Source: Warburgia ugandensis
Taxonomy: Eukaryota; Streptophyta; Magnoliopsida; Canellales; Canellaceae
DNA length: 64,000 bases
Assembly: GCA_035236585.1 (NCBI GenBank)
Contig: CP141132.1
Coordinates: forward strand, 42,845,880 to 42,909,879
Direction: 5' to 3'
Shown here: piece by piece, positions 36,373-48,130 of the stretch
Layout: every line of letters starts with the position of its first letter
Numbering within the stretch: position 1 is the first letter of the stretch
Made by a program: the position numbers and the translations under genes
The notes under the pieces: generated by a model
The model's database searches: none
Seen by the model: the letters and a program-made list of their open reading frames with translations, nothing else
Told to the model about the DNA's origin: nothing

Positions 36373-37997
36373 AACATGCAAACAACTATTTTATACAAAA
36401 TTGGTACAAGGTGCCACTTTCGTAGGTACTCACGATTGCATTTAGCACATCCAACAAGCCCTTGAACCCCTAGGTTACCCCTAGTGGACAAGTTAGGCCT
36501 CGTGAGGGTTTGCAGTGAATATACCCACAAAATTCAATAAAAATCAAGTCCCCTATTTTATCTCAGAGAATCCTCATTCATTAGCAATTTTACTAGTGTT
36601 TCACGCCTTAATGAAGAGGATTTGACAATTTTAGACACCATACACATATTAAAGACATTTTATTTGAGTTATTCCTCGGAGTGAATATGTGTATGTACAG
36701 CCACATAAATCTTGACTTCTAATTGGATGTGCTTACATTCCATTGGAAATATACTTTGACCTCAAATCCTCATAGGTATACGCTCAAAAATAAAACTCTC
36801 AGATAAGGGGTTAAATATATTTCTCTCATTATGTCATCGAATCCAACAAGTTGATGGTTCACATAATTCTTTTCAATTCTTATGAGACAAAGGAAAGTGA
36901 TCCATAAGAGTGGATGTTATCACCAAGAATGTTAGGCATCTATTACCTTAATTCTTTCTTTTTATCTCCTCTTTAAGGCTATGTCCACCTAAGATCAATA
37001 GCTCTTTACTTAAGATGAAATGTAGGCTTAGGATGGATTTAGAAAAGAAAGGCATAAAGATTTCAAAGGTTCAAAATTGAGTAGATGTCTTCAATGAATA
37101 TCCATTAGAACAACTTTTATTTTAGGTTTGTACTTGAAGTGAATTTCTCTTCCAGACTTTGGTATTTCTTTTTCTTTTCTTTTTCTTTCTTTTCTTTTTC
37201 TTCTTTGGAAGAAAGACAGCTAATTTTTTCTCACTTCTTTGACTTTTTGTCCTATTTTTGAATTTTTTTTCTACTCTACTCATTTTGAAGATGGGTAGTG
37301 GTATTTATTTTACTAGGTTATTCTAGGTTAAGGTGAATGGGGTTAAGAAAGAAAAGGCTTAATAATAGGCTCAAAAGGCTAACTAGTGGTATACTATATT
37401 GGGTAGGCTTTATGTCTCTGGGCTGAGCAAGGATGGCCTATATCATTTCCTAGGTTTCCTAAAGCCTATCAGATTTATTAAATTTCTAGAATTAAAGCTA
37501 TTACTCTTATTTATTCTTAATGTTTAACCAAAACAATGATAATAGGATCACACTAATGTATGTACGCTGAAGAAATTATGGAATTACTTATAGCCCTCTC
37601 AAAGAAGATAGTCTCAAACTCTCACTAGGTTATAGGTCTCCATTGGTTTTCCTCAAGGTCTCTAAGTTATACCTCTATATTAGTCTTGATTATGTGCTAT
37701 GTGTAAATAGTTTCTGAGAATTAACTTTCATAAAATGCTTCAACACATGAATGATATGCAAAACTAATCATATGCATTCCCATTAAGATGTGGAAACAAT
37801 ATATTTACTAAATTCTGAACATCCAGTTCTCATCACAGTAAGGGAACTCTACTTTAAAACTCTTTTTCTTTTTTCTCAAATTTTTTTTTTTAAACTCAAG
37901 AAAATTCAAAATCTCCAGTAATCCACACCCCGCAACCTGAATGAAACATTGTCCCCAATGTTTGAAAATATAGGATTCTATATGGAAGTTGAGTGAT
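36373..37997 (-). other. X5 3' non-coding region
   Basis: About 1.6 kb without a credible gene. It is paralogous to 33138-34424, and its start is repeated inverted at 38290-38876. A pyrimidine run (ctttttctttcttttc, about 37170-37205) and short AT-rich stretches are the only notable features. Confidence 0.7.
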
Positions 37998-38275
37998 GTA
38001 GACTCTAAACCCTTGGGTTGCCTCCCAATAAGCACTAAGTTTAACATCTTCAGCCAGACATAATGATGAGTTCAATGATGATATGCTGTAAGGCTCCTGG
38101 AGTGGTAATCTAAGGTGAATCATGATACTCGGGTGCCTATCAAAGTGTCTCATCAATTTCAAGGTCAAGCAGTTCTAGGAAAGGTTTTAACTTTTGACCA
38201 TTGACCTTTTGGATTTCTCCATCCTTTCAATCTCGATGGCCCCATGAAGACCTCTACTTATTTTTTAAAGAAACT
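37998..38275 (-). pseudogene. X5 pol C-terminal remnant
   Basis: Minus strand reads KVNGQKLKPFLELLDLEIDE, then, in another frame, AEDVKLSAYWEATQG. These are the KVNGxRLKPYL and DVKLxxxWEATQ-type endings of Athila/Tat integrase polyproteins, the latter encoded by the conserved 'cttgggaggcaacccaag'-like stretch. Frameshifts and stops separate them. It matches X3 at about 42560-42830. Everything upstream of it in pol has been replaced by the inverted fragment. Confidence 0.65.
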
Positions 38276-39890
38276 TTGAATACCCTTATACACTTTCTTT
38301 GATACCTTGTCCTAAGCCTACATTTCGTCCCAGTTAAAGACCTATTGATTCTAAGATGAATATAGTCTTGATGAGGTAATGAATAGATAGAATCTAAAAG
38401 AGTGGTATTTATAAATATTCAAAGGTAATGACATCCATTGCAAAGGGATCAAAACAATGAAATTCTTTAGTAACTCCCATTTTTCATGAGTATATGTGAG
38501 ATAAAATTGCTCTTCCCACATAATTAAAAGAGAGATATGATTTGAACCCTCTATCTGAGAGATGTTGTTTCTGAGCGTATGTCATTAGTGAGAATTGAGG
38601 TCAAAATATATTTCGGATGGAGTTCAAAAGTTAGATGTCTACTTAGAGATTAAGATTATTCTATATGTAAACTATACACACTCACACACACTCTGAGATC
38701 TGAGCTTAAGTGGAATGACTTTGGCATATGGGTAGGGTTTTGAATTCTTTAGCCATTTTTATTAGTTTGCTAAAGTTGATGTGATTTATTAAAGGTAATT
38801 CTCTGAGGAAAAAAAGGAGTTGACTTAAAAATAAAATTTGAAATCTTAAAATTTGGTTTTTCGCATGTTTTGCTTGGGACTAGCAAAATGCTAGTTGGGG
38901 GGGTTTGTTAAGTGTTCAATTTTGGTCAAAATACCCTTAATTTAGCATTCAATTAGATCATCTAACCATTCAAATTTGCAAAAATTAGCTTGATTTTGAA
39001 TTTAGCTCTAATTGACCATCCAAACCTTAATTTATCAAAATCAATGGTTAGATAATCATTAGAGCTCATTAAATGACTAATGCACGGTTTAGATGATTCT
39101 AATTTAGTCTTTTCTTTTGCAGATCAACCAAAAGATGCATGGATGGCTGCTATTAAAAGTCAACAGTGCAGATCATCTTAAAGAAGATTAGATGGACTAG
39201 ATCACCCATGGAGATGGATGGGATAGTTTCTTAGAAGACAAGGGAGCTTAATTTGGAATCATGGAAAAAAGGGAAAGGCAACTTTAAATTTTGAAGAAAT
39301 TTCCAAAAGGGAGAGCTTTAAGGAGGCAAGCAAAACTGTCACCTACTTTCCTTTTCTACTCTTTTTCCCTCATTTTCTCTTTCACGTCTTTTTTTTGGGC
39401 TCGCTCCTCTATTCTCTTCTCCCCATCTTTCTCTTCTCTCTTCTCTCTCCCTCTTCCCATTCTCTCCCCTTCTTCTTCTCTCTCTCCCATGGCTTCCCCT
39501 TCTTCTCCTTTTATCCTCACCTCCGTTCTCTTCTCTATTTTCCTCTTCTCTCTCACGTCTTCTCCCCTCTCTTCTCCTACCCCTCATTTTGTCCTCACAA
39601 CCCAGGCACCATGCCCTTCCCTCCCCTCTTCTCATCCCTCTCTCTTTAACTCTTCCCTTGGCTGGCCCTAGGAGGCAACCAGACCAAACCCCCACCTCTC
39701 CTCTCCCTATTCTTCTTCTCTTATTCTCTCTCCGCAGTTTTTCTCATCTGTTTCACCCTTCCTCCCTTCTATCTCTCACTTTTCCTCCCTTACTTGTTTC
39801 ACCAGCACCTCTCCAATCCACCTCAAAAGCCACTAGAATGACAATAAATCAAGTCTTAGTAAGAGGTTTCTACGAGCATGTGATAGCCCT
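38276..39890 (+). mobile_element. Inverted fragment: 3' non-coding region, polypurine tract and LTR start of a related element
   Basis: On the plus strand the end of a 3' non-coding region (38276-38870) is followed by gggactagcaaaatgctag, a G run, and an LTR start TGTTAAGTGTTC at about 38907. Then comes roughly 1 kb of LTR, including C/T-rich leader (39350-39780). This orientation is opposite to X5. The LTR part is related to, but more divergent from, the X5 LTRs. The Ser/Phe/Pro-rich frames at 39291-39894 come from the C/T-rich tract and are not called genes. Confidence 0.75.
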
Positions 39891-40567
39891 ATAGGTCTCC
39901 TTTGATTGATTTTAATTTTATTTGAAGGTTAGTGTAGTGCGCTTGAGGTGATTATCCTAGGTGGGCCAAGGAGTGGTGATGAAATCCACCCTTGATCTTA
40001 TGGGGCTAGGGTGCCCTTATTAATTAATTCCACACTCCATGGCAGTTCGATCAACATGTATATCACCATAAAGCATTAACTATGTCCTAAGATGCAAATA
40101 AAAGAGATAAACTAATGTTATCCTACCAAACAATGCAAATTTATTCTAAATACAAACCCTAATCTACGAATTAAAATGAGTGAGGAGACTTACAGTGGGG
40201 TTTCTGATGAAGATCAAGTGTAGGCCACATTATCCCACACTTGCCCTATATTATACAACCCTTTAAAATGAAAATAGAAATTGCAATTTACAAGGATCCT
40301 CACTACAAGCTTCACTCAAAAGGAAAAAATCCTAATCTAGGAAAGTAGGGAAATTTCCATGTTGATGAAGATTTTCTTGCCAATTTTCTCCACTTTCCTG
40401 TTTCTCTGAAAAAGAAAATTTAAAAATGAGTACCAATTTCAAGAAATTAGGTGGATAAGTATTGAAAAATGCACCTAAAATACAATTCCTAATATTTTTT
40501 ATTTTTTAGGATTTTTTTTATTTTTTAGGATTTTTTAATTAAATTTGAGAAAAACTCCTTTGCAAGT
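39891..40567 (-). other. X5 leader (5' non-coding region)
   Basis: Matches X3's leader at 51380-51980 (ttacctaggtgggcca, aagatcaagtgt-g-cca, cacacttg-cctatatt). No gene. It is cut at its far end by the inverted fragment. Confidence 0.75.
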
Positions 40568-40568
40568 C

Positions 40569-40588
40569 CTTGGAAACGGCTCCAAAAA
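40569..40588 (-). other. Primer binding site of X5 (Athila type)
   Basis: Plus-strand cttggaaacggctccaaaaa is close to the reverse complement of TGGCGCCGTTGCC, the tRNA-Asp-type site reported for Athila elements, and abuts the LTR at 40591. Confidence 0.7.
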
Positions 40589-40590
40589 CT

Positions 40591-42488
40591 TGTTGATGTT
40601 TTTCGCAAGTGCACGGGCTATTATCATATAGTTATGCAAATACGGGTCAATTCCACAGGGACTCGCTTTAGAATTTTGGAGTTTTTAATAAAATTCAATT
40701 ATTTAAAATTCAATCAAATGACCAAAAAATAACAAAAAATAATTTTGAACTTCAAATTTAGCTTGCCAATGAAATTTCAGAAGTTTAATTTCAGGAAAAT
40801 CAGAAAAAGAAACAATAAAATCCTAGTTAAAACTAAAACTAGAAAAAATTAAGAAAATCTAATTCCCTAACTTAACTACTGTCCAATTTCTTCACTTCAG
40901 GTTTTGAAAACTTTGATCAACCTATATCACTATGTTCAACATGCCATGGATTAAGGATCTGGAGGAATTTGCCATATTCTTCAAATATTTAGAGATCTAA
41001 TCAAATTAATGAAATTAATATTCAACGGCTTAGATCTATTATCAGAATCCAAAATAAAGATCAAGAACAATAATTCTACTAGAAACTATCCTAAAAATAT
41101 TCCAGGAAATTTATTTGAAATTCAGAATTAAAATAAATAAGAAATTAAAGATCTTCCATCGTTAACCCAGAACCGTTCATTGAATTAAACAGTAAAAGTA
41201 TAACACAGAACATTGATTACTCAGAACAAGAATAGCATAAACCCAAAATAAGGACATCAAATGTAATTTAAGTCATTCAGTTAGGGGCAAAATTGGAATT
41301 TTTCCTGAAACTTCCTTAAAACTATCGTAAAGAGGTTTTTCCAACCGGAGAAGATGGAATTCCAGCCAAAATAGATAGTTGGAGACGGTGATCGTCTCAA
41401 ATAGATGGGCGTCAGCTTGTTCTTGGTTCTGGCCTGGCTGATGGAGAGAAAAAAACAATGCCTTTTTGGGCGTCGTTTGATTTTGGGTTCGCTTTAGGCC
41501 GATGATGCTTGTAAGGTGGAGATGACGCTTGCTCTAGTGCTGGTTTGTATGGAGCAGAGGAGAAGGGGGAAATGGAGAATAGGGGAGAGGGAGATGATGC
41601 CTGGGGCAGATACTAGTACTGGAAGAGGTGATCTAGGCGTACGAAAATGACGCCTGCTAAACAGGCTGGAGGCAGAAACGTTCAAGGCTTTATCTTTGAC
41701 CGGTGAAAATGACAAAGGCGTCAGGTGAAGGGCTAAAGTGATGAAGATGATGGAAGGCTTGGACATGTGACCAGTGGATGCTAGTTGTGATTGAGGGTGG
41801 ACTGGGAAGATGTTAGAGAGAGTGCATAGGAGGGGAAAAGATAGAAAGCTAGAAGGTTGGTGCAGTGGAAGAAGAGGGCTGGGTGTGATGGAGGTTGAAT
41901 GGGAACAGACATAAAATGTAAAGAGAGAATTTCAGGATGAAAGCTAGAGGAAAAAAATAGAAGACTTAGAATGGCAAGCACCATAGGAAAGTAAAACTAC
42001 TCCAAAAAAAACTCTCCCCTCTTTCATATGGCTCCCCTCTTTATAGCCTTTGCACTTCCTTGTTTTTCTCCACCTCCTTCCTTGAAGATTAAGTTTCCTA
42101 TTAGAAAACTCCTTTCTCCCCATTTAGGACTCTTCTTCCTTAGAAACTCTCTTCCATTAGGAAACATCCTTTATTGGGAAACCTTCTTGCACTTCACTAA
42201 TCTGCATCGTTGATCCTTGAGGAACAATCTGTAACATTGATCCATAGCCATCCATACCTCTTGTAGTTGATCTACAAAATAAAACACTAAATTAGAATAA
42301 TCTAACCTGTACATTAATCATCTAATAAACTTTAATGATCATCTAACAATTGATTTTGAGAAATTAAGTTTGGATGTTCAATTTGAGTTAAACTTAAAAG
42401 TCAAGCTAAATTTTGCAAATTTGAATAGTTAGATGATCTAATTGAATGCTAAAGTAGGGGTCTTTTAGCCAAAATTAAATACTTAGCA
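40591..42488 (-). repeat. 5' LTR of X5 (1898 bp)
   Basis: Plus-strand ends TGTTGATGTTTTTCGC and atacttagca. Matches 34430-36337 with an estimated several percent difference by eye. A TATA-like box lies on the minus strand at about 42038-42045 (tataaag). The frame at 41494-41766 parallels the one in the 3' LTR but differs by indels, which argues against coding. Confidence 0.9.
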
Positions 42489-42493
42489 GTTTT
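42489..42493. repeat. Target duplication of X5, right copy
   Basis: gtttt directly after the LTR end at 42488. Confidence 0.85.
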
Positions 42494-43039
42494 AAAACAT
42501 AGGACCTTATATGATGAATGGGTAATGTTGAACAATCAAACTCTCTAAAGAAAAAGAAAAAACTACGTTGCCTCCCACTAAGCACTAAGTATAACATCTT
42601 TAGCTAGATGTACAGTCCTATGATGAATACAGATCTTATGATGGATGTAGGTATCAAAGAACATGCTAATGTGGGTCATGGTAGGTTGATTCCTCTGGCA
42701 AGATTTCTTCTACTTCAAGTTTTACCAACTCTAGATAGGGTTTCAACCTTTTCCATTTACTTTAAAAATCTCCACATTCTTTTATGTCTCGAAGGCCTCA
42801 TGAGGGTAAACATGACATACAATTTAGGTTCCAGTCCATCAAGAACGAAGTTTTCTAGGAAATAGATGCAAACTAGAGTTATACAAAAGGAACTTTTGTC
42901 CTAGCTAAAGGACTTTCTCAAAATATTTATATCATGAAGGATTTTGATGCAATCTTTGCATATCTTTGAAGACTTGTATGCATCTTTTCTAAGCTCATCC
43001 AACTCATTGAGTTGCAGCTCTCTGTGGGTCCCAACATAT
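42494..43039 (-). pseudogene. X3 integrase C-terminus and start of the 3' non-coding region
   Basis: On the minus strand, a KVNG-K-LKPYLELVKLEVEE-like stretch (about 42670-42770) is followed by the conserved ctaagcac/gggaggcaac block (about 42565-42615) that marks the end of Athila pol. Stops are present. It continues the integrase at 43040. Confidence 0.65.
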
Positions 43040-43640
43040 CTAAGTCAAAATTGATCTTTTGAATGGCCAATATACTTTATTCTCAAGTTCTACTATGAGG
43101 TAAGAGGCTTTTCCATATACTAGGCGGCAGGTTTTGTATGTAGTACGGTAGGCCCATAAAGCATCATCACTAAATATTAAAGGCCAATCTTTCCTATGTG
43201 AATCGACTACCTTTTCTATGATTCTCTTTATCTCCCTATTTGACACTTCTACTTGTCCGCTAGTCTGAGGATTGTATGAGGTAGCAATCCTATGGGTAAC
43301 ACCATATTTCTTCATTAACTTCCCAAACACTTTTATTACAAAAGTGTTTTCCTCCATCACTAATTATGGCTCATGGTTTACCAAAGTGAGAAAATATATT
43401 TTCCTTTAAAAACTTGAACACCACCTTGTGTCCAATGCTCTTACATGGTATGGCTTCTACCCATTTGGACATGTAGTCCACTCCTACAAGGACGTACAGA
43501 TAACTAAAGGAATTGGGAAAAGGTCCCATAAAATCAATGCTCGAAACATTAAGAGGCTCAATGATCAAAATAGGATTCAAGGGCATCACATTTATTTCTC
43601 CTATGCTCCTTAGCTATTGACATCTAACACATGCTACAAA
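43040..43640 (-). pseudogene. X3 integrase core (frameshifted)
   Basis: Minus-strand 43589-43371 reads SSIDFMGPFPNSFSYLYVLVG and VDYMSKWVEAIPCKSI then FLKENIFSHFGKP. This holds the first catalytic Asp (IDFMGPF). The next open stretch, 43360-43040, carries KYGVTHRIATSYNPQTSGQV, with the catalytic Glu following in QVEVSNREIK, then DALWAYRTTYKT. A stop after FGKP and a frameshift around the second Asp (expected SDGG) break it. The motifs are of Athila clade type. Confidence 0.87.
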
Positions 43641-44149
43641 GTAAACACGTGAATCCTTGAAAATGGTAGGCCAATAAAAACCACATGGCAAAATCTTTGC
43701 AACTATCTTTCTAGAACTGTAGTGGCCGCACATGAGACAAAAGATAATGATTTTGTGATGTTCATTATATGGTATGCATCTCCTAATGACCTAATCAAGA
43801 CAAAACTTAAACAAGTATAGATTGTCCCATTTAAAGTTCTTGACCTTAGTAATGAACCTCTTTTTTCCTTGTTTAGACCAATGGTTCAGCATTTGACTCA
43901 TGACAAGATAATTGACTATATTTTTATATCAAGGAAACTGGGAAATGTGCAAAAGCTATTCATCTAAGAAAGTTTTTATATAGGCACATTCTCGCTAGTA
44001 GACTACACAACTAACTTGGATAAGTGGCCAACTACAACATTTTCAAAACCTTTTTTATCCCAAATTTCCAAATTAAACACCCATTGCAATAGTATCCATC
44101 AAATCACCCTAGGTTTGGCGTCCTTCTTGGAAAGAAGGTATTTTAATAC

Positions 44150-44480
44150 TGCATGGTTTGAATAGACAAGGACCTTAGATCTTAGTAAATAAGATTTATA
44201 TTTATCCAAAGCAAAGACAATAGCCATTTGAGTAATTGAGTTGGGAATCATTGAGGGTCTTACTAGCATAGTATATCACATGTAGAAGTTTACTAATACA
44301 CTGCCCCAACACACCTCTATGATGTACTTGAGCATCACACATTATCTCAAATGGTGCACCCCAATCTAGTGGTCGAATAATAGGTGCATAGGTGAGTTCA
44401 ACCTTTAGTTGCTCAAATGCTTTCATACAATTATCATCAAAGTCATAAGTTACCTCCTCCATGAGTAAATTACATAGGGG
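44150..44480 (-). pseudogene. X3 RNase H
   Basis: Minus strand: VTYDFDDNCMKAFEQLKVEL, APFEIMCDAQVHHRGVLGQC and HVIYYASKTLNDSQLNYS. It aligns to the RNase H start (ITCDAS...GAVLGQ) and the YYASRTLNDAQ motif of Athila polyproteins. The first catalytic Asp (CDA) is kept; the frame ends soon after. Confidence 0.85.
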
Positions 44481-44692
44481 ATGAATCTTCTATAAAAACT
44501 AGTATGACCTAAAAATGAGTGAATTTCCTTCAATGTCCTTGGAGGAGGAGTATTAGAGGTTAAATCTACTTTAGCTTTATCTACTTGTACCATGAAATGA
44601 CTTTTTTTCTAGTTCAACACTAAATTCATTTCCTGACACCTAGCAAGGATAAGTTTGAAATGGTGTAGGCATTTGTCAAATGAAGAACCAAA
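44481..44692 (-). pseudogene. X3 reverse transcriptase, C-terminal part (after S2)
   Basis: Minus strand reads FGSSFDKCLHHFKLILARCQ, then EMNLVLN, a stop, and KKSHFMVQ. This is the sequence that follows the catalytic DDF-x-YG motif in Athila RTs. It is separated from that motif by S2. About 500 bases between integrase and RNase H (43641-44149) hold further decayed integrase sequence. Confidence 0.82.
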
Positions 44693-47600
44693 TGTAACAC
44701 CCCAGGTTTTTAAGATATTTTTATATAATAATAAAGTAGTAATAATAAATATAGTTAGGATCCCTGGTAAAAAAAATTTATTTACTAATCATATCAAAAC
44801 ATTCTTTTAAGAACCATCGGGTGTTATACCATTCCTTAAAAAAATATAACCAAACAATTTCAAGAATAAAATATATGTTGCATGAGCTTAAACCAAATTC
44901 AATATCAAAACCAAAGTTAAAACCAAAGCTTCCTTCATTGTAAATAACCAATGTCAGAAAACACAATAACATGGCCCAGGGTCTATCCATCATAACAGTC
45001 CACCATACTCAGTAACATGTCCATAGTATATAAGTATCATAACAAACTTAATCATGTATATGTACAACCCACAAAATTAAACCTGAAATGAAGTCTATTT
45101 AGCCACTCACATAAAACTATCTGTCAGAAAAAGCTAGGGATGATTCGTACTGCTATCACTGTCCTTCTACTCTTTTGCCTTTCCTACTGTCACGTTCAAT
45201 ATCTAAAGCATTGCAAAACAAAGCAATGCCTCAGCAAGCTATTTCTTGTGTAGGTACATAGACATTTAATGTAATGATATAATGGTATTAAAAGAATAAC
45301 TAAATAGCAAGAACTGATATGAGTGTTAATCATAATACCCATGAAATACAAATGCCATAAATCATGTCAATGTGAGTAGAAAATTATCATGTGCAATAAA
45401 ACATGGATCTCAAGGATGTAAAGCATGATCTGATAAAATCTCACATGAACATAATGTCAATAGGCTAGGCACCCAAGATATGTGGGTCCCACGTGTCCCA
45501 TACACTTACACAACAGGTCATGAGTACTCATACCAATCCTCTGAGCATCATCACACCTAGGCACTCAATAATATCTCAATGCTCATCATGCATACACACA
45601 AAACAAGAGTATGGAATGTCATGTTGCAATGGTAACCATAATCCCAGGTCTACCAACTGCTGCTCCTTGTTGACACCGAAATGGGAGACTTGTTGTTCGT
45701 CTGCATGGGTGGAACTAGAATGGCAGTGTGGACTACCCATGATACCAACCCCTACAGAGTGCCATCTGTGGGTAGGTATCTATCATTTCATAAATTTAGA
45801 GGGTGGGTGGCCATCCCTAATCCCTCCTAGCATGACATCCATCAAGTGAAAGCACCCTTCATAAATCACAAAATATGAAAATCACGTATCTCATATAACT
45901 AGGAACACTTGTGGCTCACCATCCCAATGCACTACCCCTCATCTTGGGGTTAGCCTCTTCATGACTAGCCACCAAACATCCACCACCAATTCTACAAAAG
46001 TCATCCAATCTCATTGATGTAATAAATAAAAGGTGTTTATAATGCATTACCACCACAGGTATCAAAACCCAATAAGAAACATCAATCATAAAATCTCCTC
46101 AACACGCTATCAAAATCTAATATGTATGATATAAATTAAATCACAAATTATAAGCGAACATATGAAAGAATCAATGCTACAACAATCCCAATCAATTAAT
46201 ATGCCATGATAGTGCAAGATTTTTTAAAATCAATATGCAACATTAAATGTTGTCACCTACCTCAATGAGAGAAAAAACCAAATCAAGTGCGTAATCCTCT
46301 CAACTCGAGTGCTCAGATGTACTTGCCTATACCACAATACTATTTTGCATAATTAATTTCCTTCAATGTAATCCATTATAATTTTTTCTCTTAAGTTTTG
46401 TCAATTTATAAGTCAAATTGTCCAATGATCGTTTGATCTAACTTTTGGCCTACATCAACGGTTTAGATCGTCTAATTTATAGTTATAAAAGCTAATATCC
46501 ATACCATCAATTACTCATCTACTTTATCTGATCATTGATCAGAGTTGTACTTTGTTAATTTAATGTCTCTTGATCACAAAATACTTAATTCATTCTATCC
46601 CAATGGGAATTGAGGGAATCCAACCATTGGATCATTCTTAATAGCCTTGATTTATGATTTGATTACTAATTCCAGTCATAATCATCAAAATCAATTCACT
46701 TTCACGTTTATCAATTCATTTTAGTGTATATCTATGATTTATATCTTGATCTGATGGTCAAATCACTCCTTGATCGACAAATTCTAAGTCCTTAATCATA
46801 TCAATGGTCTAGATCAATTTCTAGGATGAATACACATATCTTGTTATTAGATCCATCAATTCATCACTTGGATAATATAATTATCTAAGTTCTAGGGCCT
46901 GATCATCCTCTGATCAGCTCGATCTAAGTAATTTGATAATATTTCATGAATTTGATCTAACTAGATGTGATTAGATCTAGATTTTGATGTTAAAATTATG
47001 TCCATGTTTTCGAGACAATTCCAATGGATATTTCGAATAAAAAATCTGGTTATATAGCCCCCACAATTGCAAAATGAACATTTCAGTTCATTTTTTATTG
47101 GTCTGGATCAAAATTCAGGCCAGATTCCATTTAAAATTGCATCCACGGGACACGCATCAAGAACGCACCACATGCATCCTGGTTACCCGGATGCCTGGGT
47201 GTCCCATCCAAACGGAGGCCACACAGGATGTTGTTCGTACACTCGCATGCGGTCATCTTACGTTGCACCTTTCTGTCTGAGTGTCCCATGGACGCGTCCT
47301 TAGCATGACATCCATAGCGGACGATGCGCCTAGACCATTCATTCTATTTTTGCTCAATCAGAGTCCCAAATGATCTAATTTTTGTTCTACTTTATCCATT
47401 CCTAAGGTTTTGAGGGTCCTTAAATCTAATGGACAACTCAGATCATCCATCTTAACTGTCCTTGAGATGGGTTTTCAACTGTGTCATGGTTTTTCCTAGA
47501 TTTAAACCCTACCCACAGATCATCCATCTGTCACAGCTGAACGTGGAGAAGGGGCAGAATTAGAGGAGCAGAAGATGAATAGTGCTTAGGAAGGGGGGGG

Positions 47601-47928
47601 TTTGCCTTAAATTCAGTTATGGGTGGAGAAGTTACAATTACTCACATAATTAGTCTCTTTCCAAATCCATTTTAGACTGTCTAAATTCTATGACATGCAT
47701 CAATCATTGTGGGCCCCACTTGTCAAATGACAATTTTTCCCTTTTGTAAAATAATTGGGCAAATTTTTTGCCTGAACTTCGATTTGGTCATTCTTAGTGT
47801 CGTTGGTTTCCATTTTTTAAGTACAATCCAAATCTTGATGTTTCAACCCTTAATTCAATTTGCAATATTTGTAATTTTAGAAATTCACTTTATTATTAAA
47901 AAATAAAATAAAATTTGAGGATGTTACA
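44693..47928 (-). mobile_element. S2: 3.2-kb solo LTR of Tekay type
   Basis: On the minus strand it begins TGTAACATCCTC at 47928 and ends AAAACCTGGGGTGTTACA at 44693, like the AAAACCCGGGTCGTCACA end of the E1 family. Flanks are ccaaa (44688-44692) and ccata (47929-47933), a near-perfect 5-base target duplication. It splits X3's RT codons just after DDFLAYG. It has no primer site, polypurine tract or retroviral genes. A TATA-like box is on the minus strand at 47051-47057, and a CpG-richer patch lies at 47140-47340. Small open frames inside show no domain. Confidence 0.87.
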
Positions 47929-48130
47929 CCATATGCTAAAAAATCATCTGTAAACATCTCTGAAAACCTCTTCACCATATTAGAGAATATGTTCAACATA
48001 CACCTTTGAAAAGTAGCCCAAGCATTACAAAGTCCAAAAGACATACTATGGTAATAACTATGATTGACTAACCTTTCTACCATTTGGTCAGTAAATGGAA
48101 TAGAAAAGTGGTCTTTCCTCATGACCAAGT
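47929..48130 (-). pseudogene. X3 reverse transcriptase, central part (internal deletion)
   Basis: Minus strand: DHFSIPFTDQMVERLVNHSY, then directly MSFGLCNAWATFQRCMLNIF and MFTDDFLAYG. The first catalytic block (FLDGYSGYNQ in Athila RTs) and about 30 residues are missing between NHSYY and MSFGLC. The DD of the second motif is kept. S2 begins immediately after. Confidence 0.87.

Larger units (their letters stand above)
34430..42488 (-). mobile_element. X5: non-coding Athila-type element with inverted internal fragment
   Basis: Two LTRs of 1908 and 1898 bases in the same orientation, flanked by a perfect GTTTT duplication. On the minus strand: 5' LTR (42488-40591), primer site, leader, a fragment in the opposite orientation (about 38276-39890), a pol C-terminal remnant, 3' non-coding region, polypurine tract, 3' LTR (36337-34430). 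There is no gag, protease, RT or integrase core, so it would need proteins from another element. The duplication shows that it inserted as a unit into X3's 3' non-coding region, where the X3 homology is contiguous across the site. Whether the rearranged interior was present at insertion or arose later is not settled. Confidence 0.88.

Noticed and set aside
39291-39894. Overlapping Ser/Phe/Pro-rich and Arg/Glu-rich frames on both strands
   Set aside because: Both arise from a C/T-rich low-complexity tract in an LTR leader; composition alone explains them.
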